From positions 1 to 64,000 of the forward strand of contig NW_026622769.1 of assembly GCF_023065955.2 (NCBI RefSeq): a stretch of 64,000 bases of DNA, in the 5' to 3' direction. The DNA comes from Ursus arctos. Lineage: Eukaryota; Chordata; Mammalia; Carnivora; Ursidae. Under the pieces are notes generated by a model that did not search any database, had not been told where the DNA came from, and worked only from the letters and a program-made list of their open reading frames with translations. Every line of letters starts with the position of its first letter. Position 1 is the stretch's first letter. Shown one piece after another: positions 1-12,579 of this stretch. A program made the position numbers and the translations under genes.

Positions 1-1480
1 CTCTCATTTACCCCTCAGTCCACCCCTGCTGCTCCTCCAAGGCACGGAGGACCTGCCCAGCCCCCACCTCAAGCTGCACACTCTGCAACCCGGTCTGAGC
101 CTCCGTCATCTCTTCCCTGGATCGGTGCACTAACCTTTTGTCTTAATCTCCCTCTGCCACTCCCAGCCCACCCCACTGTTCATCCTCGACAGAGAGGGCA
201 GGGTGAGCCTTGTGAAGTGGTACCGACACCTGCTACAGCTTGGGCTTTGGGAAAGCCAAAGTCCTTTGCGGGCCTTGCCAGGCCCGCCTCCCCTCTCTGT
301 CCGCATCCTCCCTGCACTCCCCCTGCTCAGCCAGCTCTGGCCTCTTTCTGCAGTTTAACAGACCACTCCCCGCTCAGCACCCAAGCACGGGCCCTTCCCT
401 TGGGCCCTTCCCTCTGCCGGATCGCCTCTCCACAGAGCCACCCAGCTACCATTCCCCCATGCCTCCCCTTACCGCACTCTTCTTGGTAGATTTAACTTGA
501 ACCTAAAGTCCTAAGGACCTTTGACTTGCATGGGCCCCATCCAAGGCCCTGACCCCAACTTCATGGCTGTCATTTTAAGTTACTTTTGTCAGAGTGAGCC
601 CCTGAAGTTGTCTGAGCTTCTTATTCTAAAAAACCTGAATCCGTCCCTGCCTGCCCTCTATCTTCCCTCCCCATAGAACTCATCTCCTTCCAACACGCCG
701 CGCGATTCACTCACTACATCAGACCCTGCTCCAGACGGCCCGCCACAGACAGCAGTGTGCCCGAGCACAGACACCACGCCCAGGCGGCCAAGTTTCAGGA
801 ATTCTTGTGAACCAGCTGTGATGGTGTGTGTTTGTAACAGCAACAGGTGCCAAAGGTAGAGATCAAGGGTTCCCCTGCTAGCCCCCGCTCTCACACGGTG
901 AACCAGCTCGCCACGGGCACAGCATAGAGCAATTTCCGAGCCACCGTGGGTCAGGCGGGGGCCAGCCCTCCACGAACCAGGCCCCCGGGCGCTGCTGCAG
1001 GAATCGTGCTGGCAGTGGCAGTCAGCACACCCTCGGGAGGCCCGCTGGAGCCAGGGAAGAAGCTGACTTGGCCTCCAGTCCTGGCGATGGAACAGGGCTA
1101 AGAATGCCACCTTTACAAACGTGAAGATGTGGTGAAGACAGGAAGGCTAACAGGTCTGGTTTGGTCTCAAGGACGGCTGGATTCGATGGGGCAATGAAAC
1201 GTCAGGCCTCTTGATTTGGGAGAGACTTGGATGAAAGGGCGAGAGGACAGGGAAAGTGGTGTTTTAAGACCAAGGAGGCAAAGAGGGTCCTTGGCAGCCT
1301 CAGCATATCCCAGATTCAGGAATACATTTCCCAAGTGCCTGAACCAAGTTAGCCAGGCCTGGCCTCTGCCTCTAGCGTCTTCAGCCCCCATGGCCCAAGC
1401 CTACCCTTCGGCGGACAGTGCGGGACGCAGAGCGCAGGCCTGGGACTCGGAAAAGAGCGAGCAAGGCGGCCACAGCGGGT
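1..1480. other. Upstream flank, no gene recognised
   Basis: Non-repetitive, moderately C-rich sequence 5' of the GRINA CpG island. Short open frames on both strands show no protein family I recognise. In human the PARP10 gene lies on this side of GRINA on the opposite strand, so distal 5' non-coding exons of such a neighbour could fall here, but I see no exon I can support. Confidence 0.5.
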
Positions 1481-2220
1481 AGGACCCAACGGCGAGAACC
1501 CCGGAGTTCCCGGTAGAGCCCGGCCCCGCAAGCCCGCGCCTCGGCCTGCCGGCCCCGCCCCACACAGGGCCGGCCCCGCCCCGCCCCCGCCCCGCCCCGC
1601 CCCGCCTCCAGGCCCCGCCCCGACGCAAGGCCTCGCGGCGTCTCCCCAGCCACAGGCCCCGCCCCGCCCCGCCCCGCCCCGCCCCGCCTCCAGGCCCCGC
1701 CCCGACGCAAGGCCTCGCGGCACCTCCCCAGACACAGGCCCCGCCCCGGCCCCGCCCAGCCCCCAGGCCCCGCCCCGTCACAAGGCCCCGCAGCGTCTCC
1801 GGAGCCGCAGGCGCAGGCCCAGCCGAGCCGGCCGCCAAGCGGGTGCGGGTGTGGGTGCGGGCGCAGCGGCCATCGACCGCGCGGTCGCGCACCGGACACC
1901 GTGCGCACCGTTCCGGAGGCGCCCGGCGAGTGGTGAGTCGTCCCTGGCCCGAGCGCAGCAGCTTGGCCGCCCGCTCGGCCGCTGGGCCGGCCGCCCCCGC
2001 GCGGGCCCTGCGCAGCCGAGCGGCGTCGCGGTGGGTCAGTCGGTAGGTCCCGCCGGGGCGCACGGCCCGCTCGGCCGAGCGCGGCGGCGGGCGGCGGGGC
2101 GGCGGGGCGGCCGGGGGGGGGACGGGGGGCGGGGGCGGCAGCGACGGGACCCGCGTCCTGAGCGCCCCCCGACCGGGCAGCGGGGCCCAGCCGCCCTAGG
2201 TGCGGGTTCCGTGGCTGCCG
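1480..2220 (+). promoter_or_regulatory. CpG island, presumed GRINA promoter
   Basis: Very GC-rich and CpG-dense sequence with many GC boxes (CCCCGCCC and GGGCGG forms), no TATA box, and position directly upstream of the GRINA coding exons. A consensus splice donor GTGAGT at 1933-1938 could end the non-coding first exon of GRINA, because the first coding exon at 2915 opens with 24 bases of leader after an acceptor. The exact start site cannot be read from sequence. Islands of this kind often fire in both directions, so a minus-strand transcript is possible. Confidence 0.7.
1560..1830. repeat. GC-box minisatellite in the GRINA promoter
   Basis: About three imperfect copies of a unit of roughly 85 bases. 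Each combines a run of CCCCG pentamers, a CTCCAGGCCCCGCCCCGACG-type segment and a GCAAGGCCTCGCGGC-type segment. Copies begin near 1598, 1683 and 1755, and the last is the most diverged. The run multiplies GC boxes and gives long open frames on the minus strand that look like artefacts of composition. Confidence 0.75.
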
Positions 2221-2914
2221 CCCCCACCCGCCTCGCCGTCTCGCCTGCTTTGTTCCCCCGCACGCCCTCTGGTCGCTTCCATCCCCCACACACCCCCGCA
2301 CCCCGCTGTTCCTGGCGTACCCCCCTGGCAGGCACCCCGATAGCCGATCCAGGCCTGCTGCCCCCCACCTTGGGAGCGGGGGACAGTCGGGTCTGCTTTT
2401 GGACAAGGGTCAGGGCTCTCGCTGCTCACAGATGGCCCGGGGATTTCCTGGGATAGAAATAGCCGCCGGCTCGGCCCCTTAAAGCTGCTTAAGGGGAGGA
2501 TGGCGAAGGGGAGGGTCTGGGCACACCCCCACACCTCCCTGACCGCGCCCCCAGCCCCGACCCGGCTGAGCTCTGACCCGGGAGACGCCAGCATCCGTCA
2601 TAAACGTCCTGCAGCTGCTCCTAAGAAACAACCGAAACCGAAAATCCTGAAGCTGACGAAGTCATCGTCTTGCCCGTCCCCTCCTCCACTTTTGGGGTCG
2701 TCTTAGAACGGCCCTTCCGAAGCCCCACGCCTAGCTAACGGGTCCCCACTGGCGCTCCTTGTCCTTCTGCTTGCGGGTTGCCAATGGCCCTGGGGGCAAA
2801 AGTCGTGAATGCCCCCCTTTGTGTCCTGGTTCCCTGCAGCAGGTGGGGCGGGGCCGCGGTGGCTGGTTCCGGGGACTTGTCACTGCAGGGCTGACTTCTC
2901 TTTCTCTCCTCTAG

Positions 2915-4500
<1,586 letters not shown>

Positions 4501-5050
4501 CTCGCGCTCGGCCCCGCTCAGGTGGCGTGGCCGGCCTGGGCCCTGCGCCTGCTGTGGCAGTGCCGTCACACCTCCCCTCGCGCCCCCCTGGGCACGGCCC
4601 GGGACCGAGGGGCCCCTCTCCGACCCTGCTGTGCGCACACCGCAGATACTTCTGTTCGGACCCGCTGCGGCCGGCGTGGCCCCTTCTCGCCCTCCGGCCC
4701 CGCCAAAGGGCAGTGGGGTCCGGTTTCCAGGCACCCCCCTGCCCACTCACTGTTGCATGAGCCCTGTCTGCCAGCCCACCCCAGGGTCTGGGGGCAACAC
4801 CAGGTCCCAGGGGAGAGGGGTCGAGCCAAGAGGTGAGGGTGCACGTCTCCCCTCCTGTTCCAGCCCCCCTCCCCAGCCTGGCATAGAGTTCCCCCTCCCC
4901 CCTCCCCCCTCCTTCACCCTGGAGTGCTTCCCTCTGGGGGCCTGAGGGGTGAGGGCCTTGTCCCTGTGCTGAGCCCTGAGGGCATAGAGGATGAGACTAT
5001 TTTGGGGGGGAGAGGAGGCCTTCCTCTCGTCTTGCTGTCTTTAAAATTCC

Positions 5051-5056
5051 AATAAA
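5051..5056 (+). terminator. GRINA polyadenylation signal
   Basis: Canonical AATAAA about 550 bases after the GRINA stop codon, followed within 30 bases by T/G-rich sequence. No other AATAAA lies between the stop and this point, so it is the likely end of the GRINA 3' UTR. Confidence 0.8.
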
Positions 5057-5079
5057 TGGGACCTTGTGCTCTCTGCGTT

Positions 5080-7170
5080 GTGACCCCTCTCCTGGCCACT
5101 TTTTCTGGGGCCTGGGAGGAGGCTCTGGGCATCAGCAGGGTAAAGGGAGTGGGAGCAGGTTAGCCTGCTGGGAGGGGGTCAAGGACAGGGGGGCAGCTAG
5201 GCCTCTTCCATGCGCTCCACCGCCCTCCCTGCCGCCGTCCCGCCCTTCCATAAGGAACCGCGAGGACGGAACAGGGACCCGAAGGCCTTGGAGCTTCAGG
5301 ACGTGCCTGCTTCATACGGTGGTAAATGGCCTGACTTGGTCTGCCACTCACGCCTGGGGACCGCACAGCATGGCACCATCTTGCCCTGGGTCTGGGGACA
5401 GCGTAGGGCACCGACCCACCCCAGAGCAGACTCCTCTACTTGACTCTGCCCAGTAGTGAGCACCTGACATGCTACCCGGGCCCAGCTCGGACACAGCCCT
5501 GCAGACCCTTCTGCCCTCCCCATGAGAAGCCTGCGGACCAGAGCCTCTGGAGGGAAGCTGGACAGAGACTCTGAGGGCTTGGTCATTTGGGTCCCTCTAG
5601 CACCTTCCGCCAGCCTCACCTCAGTCCCAGCCTGTTCTGCGTGCCCTGGCCTCTTGCTGCCTCACCCTCCCTGGCTCTAGGGGTGCATTCAGAGGCCAGC
5701 CAGCTGTCCATATCCTCACCCTCCCCACAGAGGGGCTCCTGCATTGTCCAGGGCCCAGCTCTGTCGGAGGACCTCCCCGCCCTTGGCTCACTGCGGCCTT
5801 CCCTCTGCGGGACCCTCCATCTAGTGTGGCTTGAGAACCCTCTCCTAGGGCCCCTCGTCCCGCCCCCATTAACCCAACCCTGTAACTGCCCTATCACCCC
5901 AGCATCGGTGAAGGGACTCACACACACCCTGCGGGCCAGCATCCCTGCCAAGGTCTACAGACGCCTGTGCTGTGACCCACCTGCCTCCTCCTCCCAGCAA
6001 ACCTGCCCCTGCACGTCCTCTCCATCGGTGGTCTCCACCCTGGCCGCCCAGGCCAGAACCAGGGCTGTCCGCTCTCTTCCTGCCCGCCTTACCCTGCACA
6101 GAAAGCCTCACGCTCACCTATGCGCTCTTACCCGCCAGGCCTCTGCCTGCTAGGTGTATTAACAAGCACGGATCCCACCACCCGCCTGCTTCAAACCCGC
6201 CGACAGTTGCCAGTGGATGAAGTGCACGTTCCTTGCCTGGCACACGGGCCCTGCCATCTGCCCACTGGCTGCTTAGCTGGCCTCCCACTGTCCCCTCACC
6301 GCTCAACTCCTGGGCCTGACCTTGCAGAGCCTAAGACCCAGGCAGGTCCCACTGCCCGGGGCATGGATACACGCACCCCAGACCCTTCCTGGAGTCCAGC
6401 TCGCCTTGTGCCGTGGCTGTCTGTGGCACTGTGTCCCTTCTCACTGCTGTGTCCACCTGCTAACCACGAGGCAGGCAATGCAGCTCCCCTCCCCTCCCCT
6501 CCCCTCCCCTCCGTGGCTGGCTCCTTGGGCAGGTGCAGCTCCCTGCCCAGGACTCCCTGCCCTGCCTGCGCTCTAAGCATGCAGGAATCTACTCGGTGTG
6601 AGCTCACAGACCCATCAGGGTTCCATGCAGAGCAGGAGCCCCAGAGTGTTCACGTGGCGAAGGAGAACAGCGGCTGAGGTGGAGGAAGCCAGGAATAGTC
6701 ACTGAGTGCAGCTCACAAGGACGGTGTTTTCTCAAGGAGCTCCAGGAACACGGGCTCTCCGCGAAGCTAGCCCTTGGGGGAGGCTCCCTGAGGACGGCTA
6801 GGGTCTGGAGGTGTGGTGCTGGGGTGCAGGGGCACGGACGAGGGCCAGGAGGCCAGGGGATGGAGAGAAGAGGCGTCTGCTGCCAGAGGGAAGGAGCCTG
6901 TAGATAAAGGCCAAGGCCCTGGAGCTAAAGGGGACTCCAGATGAACCCAGCCACAGAATGTGCAGGAGAAGGTGTGAGGCGCGAACAGGTGAGGCAAGCG
7001 GGGAAGGCGCCAAAGAGCTGTGCCGGAGAGGAGCTGGAGCGGCCACAGCGGGGCCCGGGGTGCAGGCGTCAGGAGGCGGCCTGCAGGGCACAGAGGGACC
7101 AGGCTGGGCCCAGGGCAAGGCTGGTGGAGCATCTTTTCCCTTCTTTCTTTCTTTCTCGCTCTCTTTCTTC
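5080..7170. other. Intergenic, no gene recognised
   Basis: C-rich unique sequence downstream of GRINA. It contains a short CCCCT simple repeat near 6483-6512. No exon with family resemblance and flanking splice sites was seen on either strand. Confidence 0.5.
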
Positions 7171-7370
7171 TTTTTTTGAAGTATTTATTTTCTTTGCAAG
7201 AGAGAGAGAGACAGAGACAGAGAGTGGGCGGGGCAGGGCAGAGAATCTCACGCAGACTCCTCGCTGATGATGGAGCCCGACAAGGGGCTCGATCCCATGA
7301 CCCTGAGATCACGACCTGAGCCGAAACCAAGAGTCAGACGCTTCACCGACTGTGCCGCCCCCGTGCCCCT
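7171..7370 (-). mobile_element. Can-SINE (tRNA-Lys-derived SINE), minus
   Basis: Read on the minus strand: tRNA-like head with A and B box remnants, a CT-rich stretch and an A-rich tail (now the T-run at 7171-7180). It differs from the younger copies at many sites, so it is an older insertion. Confidence 0.85.
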
Positions 7371-8690
7371 GGCTGGGCATTTCTGCCAGCGGAACTTGGC
7401 CTGCTCACTGCTGCGTCCGCCCAGGTTAGAGGAGGGGCAGCTACGCTCCGACTGGGTGGAGAAGCATGTAGAAGCCTCGCCCGCTGATTTGGGGAGCAAT
7501 TGCGAGTGAAGCCTCGTGGCTTTTCCAGGTGAGGAAGGAAACAGCCTCCAACATCTGGGGGCTGGCCTGGTCCTCTCAGCAGAGCCCTAGTGTTGCTAGG
7601 AGAGGGCCCGGCACTCAGATCCAGGCGTTGGTGTTCTCCTGGCTAGATTACAAACAATTTTATACAGCACCAGCATCAGACAAGGCCGCTTGATGACTGG
7701 GATGGGTCAAGGCAGAAACAAGTCCCCTCCATGATCATGTGTGGACATAGACAAGATACGGGCAGCGTCCAGGCGTCAAGGAGACCAGCGGTTCACCGTG
7801 CTGCTTACTGACAGCATTACCGTCTCTGGTCTGTCCTCTTTCCAAAGAAGAGGTGTTGAGACACCCAGTCACAGGACACCCCCTTTCCTGAAAACATGCA
7901 ATCCAGAGTGAAATCCTGCTTCCTTAGCCTTCCCCACTTCACCCAAGTGAGCCAACCCCCCAATACACCCTTTCTAGCACCAGTCCTGTGACTTCCCTGG
8001 CTCCCCGTCGCCTGAGGTCCCCTCACCGCAGTGAGGGAGGAGCCCAGCCTGCACACCTGCACTGTGTCCAGTGGGCTTCCACCGGAGGGCACTGAATGGC
8101 TACCAACTATACTAAGGCCAAAGCGGGTTAATGTAGTCTTCAACCAAAATGTTTATCTCCGTCGGCCACCGTTAAATCCATCCTCATTTCCAAGATGATA
8201 AGACACCAAGGGTCACACCTCCCTCACATTCCTTGCCAAGCAACACTGCCGGTGACTATGGAGAGCCATACTGAGGGGCTGGTGCAGGACCCTGGCTTGC
8301 TGAACCCCCAGGCCAGCACCCCATCCAGGGCCAGGCACACCACAGGTGTCAAATGTGGAGTGAATGAACGAACTTCATGTCCCAGGACCAGGGACAGAGT
8401 GTGTTTAGACTTCAGGACTTTGGCTCAGCATCAACGTGAGTGGGAAGTCATTTCAGGAGTGTGGACAGCAAAACTCAAAGCCCAGGAGAATGCACGGAGG
8501 CACATCTGGGGAAACCAAGTGGAAGAGAGAGCGGACACACGGAGAGTCATGAGTGGTCAGGGCCAGGAGTGGAAAACCGAGGATGGGCAGCTCCAAAGTC
8601 TGCGATCATCCAGAGAAGAGCCTGGGAGCGGTTTGAGCAAAGGCAGGAAGATCAGGATGGACTGCCCTGACGGTGCAGGAGGGGAGAGCC
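7371..8690. other. Intergenic, ancient repeat fragments only
   Basis: No gene seen. The stretch near 8320-8370 resembles a MIR or L2 3' end (a GCCAGGCAC-type segment followed by GTGAATGAA). The rest is unique. Confidence 0.4.
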
Positions 8691-8699
8691 CTGAACAGA

Positions 8700-10140
8700 G
8701 AGATGTACCATGTTCATGGATCAGAAGACTTAATAATGTCAAGATGTCAATCGTTTCCAAATTGATGTAGAAATTCAACACAATCCCAATCAAAATCCCA
8801 GCAGGCTTTATTGTAGAAATTGACAAACATTTGAAAATATGTATGGAAATGCAAAAGATGTAGAAAAATCAAAACAATTTTGAAAAAAGAACAAAGGTGG
8901 AGAAGCTGCACCCCTTATTTCATGACTTACTGTAAAGCAACAATAATCATACGGAGGAGAACATAGGTCAGTGAACAGAACAGGGAATCCAGAAACAAAC
9001 CTAGGCACACGTTTTTTAAACAAATGGTAATGGAAAAATTGGATACCACTACTAAAGAAAAAGAAAGAACCTCGACCCTTACCTCACATCACACACAAAA
9101 ATTAGCTTGAAGCGGATCATAGACCCAAATGTAAGAGCTGAATTTATAAAAACTTTCAGATGAAGACCTAGGTGAACATCTTCATGACCCTAGAGGAAGC
9201 AGATTTCTCAGATAAGACACGAAAAACATGAACCACTAAAAAAAATCTTTGATAAACTTAAAAGCTTTTGTTCTTTAAAAGATACTGCTAAGGAAATGAA
9301 AAGGTAAGCCACAACTTGGAGAAAGTATTTGCAATACACGTGTTTGGCAAAGGCTTGCGTCCAGACCAGAAAAGTGCTTCTGCAATTTCATAATTAGAAG
9401 ACGCTCAGCCTAGTTTCAAAAATGGTCAACAGACTTTAGGAAGCCCATAAAAGGAGATACACAATGGCCAATAAACACACAAGACTGTTTTCTTTCTCTT
9501 TTTTTAAGATTTTATTTATTTATTCTACAAAGAGAGAGAGAGAGCACAAGCAGGGGGAGCAGCAGAGGCAGAGGGAGACGCAGGCTCCCCACCGAGCAGG
9601 GAGCCCAATGCAAGATTCGATCCCAGGACCCTGGGACCATGACCTGAGCCGAAGGCAGGCCCTTCACCGACCGGGCCAGCCAGGCGCCCCACACATAACT
9701 ATTTTCAACATCGTGTGTCATCAAGGAAACGCAAGTGAACCTACAAGATACCAGAGTCTACGTGCACTGGAACAGCTGAAACGAAGATTTACAGTAACAA
9801 ACACCGGCAAGGGCGTAGGGCCGCTGGCGGGAAGGCAGAATGGTACAACCATTTCAGAAAACAACTTGGCAGTTTCTTCGAATGTTAAACAGATACTTAC
9901 CCTATGATCTACCAATTCCACTCCTAGACTTGTATCTGAAGATTTGTATGGGGTCGTTCCTAGCAGCTTTATTCATAATAGCCAGACATGGAAACGACTG
10001 AAACGCCTGTTAGCAGATGAGCAGATAAACCCGTTGTGATAGTCATGTGATGGAATAAGCAACGTGCTAATCCCACATGTAGCCACGTGAATGGATCTCA
10101 AAACTGCTGTGCTGAGCAAAAAATAAAATAAAATATTTTT
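8700..10140 (+). mobile_element. L1 ORF2/3' fragment, interrupted by a SINE
   Basis: Sense-strand L1 sequence: the reverse-transcriptase-region segment around 8707-8830, a later ORF2 part around 9050-9480, and the ORF2 end with 3' flank around 9720-10130. The reading frame is broken repeatedly. A minus-strand SINE at 9500-9690 splits it. Dead copy. Confidence 0.85.
9500..9690 (-). mobile_element. Can-SINE, minus, inside L1
   Basis: T-rich start (reverse of the A tail), a GAGAGA stretch (reverse of the CT-rich region) and head ending in GGCGCCCC. It is nested in the L1 fragment, so it inserted later than that L1. Confidence 0.9.
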
Positions 10141-10149
10141 TAATTATAA

Positions 10150-10285
10150 AAAATTTTTATTTTAAGTCAACTCCATGCACAGTGTCAAGCCCAACACCGG
10201 GCTTGAATTCATGACCCCAAGATCATGACCTGAGCTGAGATCAAGAGTTAAAAGTTTAACCGACTGAGCCACCCAGGCACCCCCC
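10150..10285 (-). mobile_element. Old Can-SINE, minus, shortened body
   Basis: Contains the reversed head (GACTGAGCCACCCAGG) and body, but lacks the usual CT-rich segment. Divergence suggests an early carnivore subfamily. Confidence 0.75.
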
Positions 10286-10317
10286 AAAATAAAATCTTAA
10301 AAAAAATAAATGAATGT

Positions 10318-10520
10318 GGGGCTCCTGGGTGGCTCAGATGGTTAAGCGTCTGCCTTCGGCTCAGGTCATGACCCCAGGGTCCTGGGATCGAGTCCTGCGT
10401 CAGGCTCCCTGCTCAGCGGGGAGCCTGCTTCTCCCTCTCCCTCTGCCTGCTGCTCCCCCTGCTTGTGCTCTCTCACTCTCTCTGTCAAGTAAATAAATAA
10501 AATGTTAAAAAGAAGAAAAG
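10318..10520 (+). mobile_element. Can-SINE, plus
   Basis: Head GGGGCTCCTGGGTGGCTCAG, full body, CT-rich segment, then an AAAT-rich tail that runs on to about 10575. It lies 33 bases from the minus-strand SINE before it, forming a head-to-head inverted pair. Confidence 0.93.
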
Positions 10521-10579
10521 AATTTAAATAAATAAATAAATGTGAAAAAATAAAAAATAAAATAAAATATGAATGTGGG

Positions 10580-11637
10580 CAAAAGGTTAACAAAACCTTC
10601 CTGTCCTGCTGGAGTCTGACCTTTGGCTAACGTCCAGCTATGCTCCTCTGGTGACCAGGTCAAGGCAGAGCACCCACAGCTAGGCAACGCCGCTTACGGT
10701 AGCAAGTGCCCATACTGCCGAGCTGCATGTGGACAGGGGGTACACGGCGACGGGGAGCGCCGGAGAGGAAGCCCTAACTGAGCTCCTGGAGGACAATGAC
10801 ACTCCAAACAGGGCCCTGGAAGCTTCCTGTGCGGAATCGTCATGAGACACGGTGACGCCCATGAGGCATAAGCTTTGGAGACCGGGGACCTGTTGCCCTG
10901 CTCGGTGTGGACCTCAGCTCCTTGCACGTAGGTCACCTGCAGGTCCGGGGACATAGCTTGCCGGCTCCGTGGCTCCTTCAGATGAGCTGTGGCGCTGGCC
11001 GGTTACATTTCCCACCCTCTGAGCAGCCACCAAGGTGGCCTTCGGTTATCTTGTGGTCGAGACTGGGTGTCTCACGGACGAAAAAGACCCCTCGGTGGAC
11101 ACTGCAATGGGCGTGCCACGGAAGAGGAGCAGAAATGGCCACGAAACATATAAGGACAGGTCCAACCTCATCAGTTATCGAGGGAATGCAAGTCCCGTTC
11201 TAAAGCAGGGCCTGGCACAGAACATGCTCTCGATAAGTGTTTGTTGATTGACTGAATGACATCAAGACCGCGATGAGATACCAGCGAACATCCCTCGGTC
11301 GGAAAAAACGAACATGTCTGACAACAGCAGGTGATGGAGGGGACGCCCAGCAGCAGCACCGGGTCCACTGCAAGCGGGTCAGTAAATCCAGTTGGCATTC
11401 TCCTGTGAAGGGGAGAACCCATGCTTCTACAGCCCAGGATGCTGCCCGAGACACACTTGCCGGCGTGCACGCCTGTGGGCATGTGTGCGAATGCTCACAG
11501 TGTCTTCGTTCACGGCCGCAGAAGCCGGTAGACGCCCCCGATGTCTGCCAGTGGGATTGTGCTGTTCCCGCAGAAGACAAGTGTCGCCCGACCTTGTTCT
11601 CGGACCACAAGGTGGTACAATTTAAAAATTAACAGTA
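10580..11637. other. Intergenic, with a MIR 3' end
   Basis: Mostly unique sequence. The part at about 11205-11262 (CCTGGCACAGAACATGCTC followed by a TGTTTGTTGATTGA-type end) has the look of a MIR element 3' end. No gene recognised. Confidence 0.45.
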
Positions 11638-11638
11638 G

Positions 11639-11800
11639 GGGCGCCTGAGTAGTGCAGTCGTTAAGCGTCTGCCTTCGGCTCAGGGCATGATCCTGGTGTT
11701 CTGGGATCGAGCCCCACATCAGGCTCCTACGCTGGGAGCCTGCTTCTTCCTCTCCCACTCTCCCTGCTTGTGTTCCCTCTCTCACTGTCTCTCTGTAAAA

Positions 11801-11835
<35 letters not shown>

Positions 11836-11838
11836 AGA
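11639..11838 (+). mobile_element. Can-SINE with perfect target-site duplication, plus
   Basis: Full SINE with a long AAAT microsatellite tail. It is flanked by identical direct repeats ATTAACAGTA at 11629-11638 and 11839-11848. The intact duplication marks a fairly recent insertion. Confidence 0.95.
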
Positions 11839-11849
11839 TTAACAGTAAG

Positions 11850-12367
11850 GTAATAAAAAATGCATTTGGAAACCAGAATACTGTTTGCTGGGGCCCACTG
11901 AAGGTGTGGTGTTTCTCAGCAGGGACACTCCCTCGTCTGGGTGGGATGATTGTGGTGCCCGCCGCCCAGCACGCGCAGGGAGGCTTAGCGCCTCTGCACC
12001 GATACCCAAGTCCTTGTGAGGACAGAAAAGGCCCACACAGAGTTCCAGCCCCTGGTGAGAGCCACGGCCCCGCCACGGCCCCGCCACGGCCCCGCCACTC
12101 GACAGGATGAGATCCATGTTTCGATAGGACCTCAAGGCCTCTGCTGCCCCCCCCCACTTGCCTCCCACTTGTCCCCACTGCACACATGCTGGCAGCCCCT
12201 CACTCCCTCTGCTCCGGGTCCTGGCACGGTCCCCCTCCCTGTGCCCACCTGACATGCCTTTAACCTGGATGGCTCCTCCTTCCCCAAGAGGTCGTGAGAA
12301 GTCATTCCTCTGGAAGGCTCCCCTGACCCCCACCAGCCAGGCCCACATGCCCTCTGCCCCGACTTCT
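11850..12367. other. Intergenic, possible L2 remnant
   Basis: Includes a short 12-base tandem run (CCACGGCCCCG type) at about 12060-12098. A stretch at about 12150-12350 has an L2-like 3' end flavour. No gene seen. Confidence 0.35.
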
Positions 12368-12563
12368 TTTCTTTTTTAAGATTGTTTATTTATTTATTTG
12401 ACAGAAAGAGAGCCAGTGAGAGAGGGAACACAGGCTGGGGGAGTGGGAGAGGGAGAAGCAGGCTCCCAGCGGAGGAGCCTGATGCGGGGCTCGATCCAGA
12501 ACGCTGGAATCACGCCCTGAGCCGAAGGCAGACGCTTAACGACTGAACCCCCAGGTGCCCTAT
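12368..12563 (-). mobile_element. Can-SINE with 16-base target-site duplication, minus
   Basis: Flanked by identical CTCTGCCCCGACTTCT at 12352-12367 and 12564-12579. T-run start and GGTGCCC head end on the plus strand show minus orientation. The perfect duplication indicates a recent insertion. Confidence 0.96.
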
Positions 12564-12579
12564 CTCTGCCCCGACTTCT

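Noticed and set aside
1381..2406. 341-codon minus-strand open frame in the GRINA CpG island
   Set aside because: Composition-driven: Gly-, Arg-, Pro- and Ala-rich and produced by the GC minisatellite, with overlapping open frames in other phases and no family resemblance.
10318..10520. tRNA-like sequences (here and in the other SINEs)
   Set aside because: They are the tRNA-Lys-derived heads of Can-SINEs, with CT-rich bodies and A-rich tails, not functional tRNA genes.
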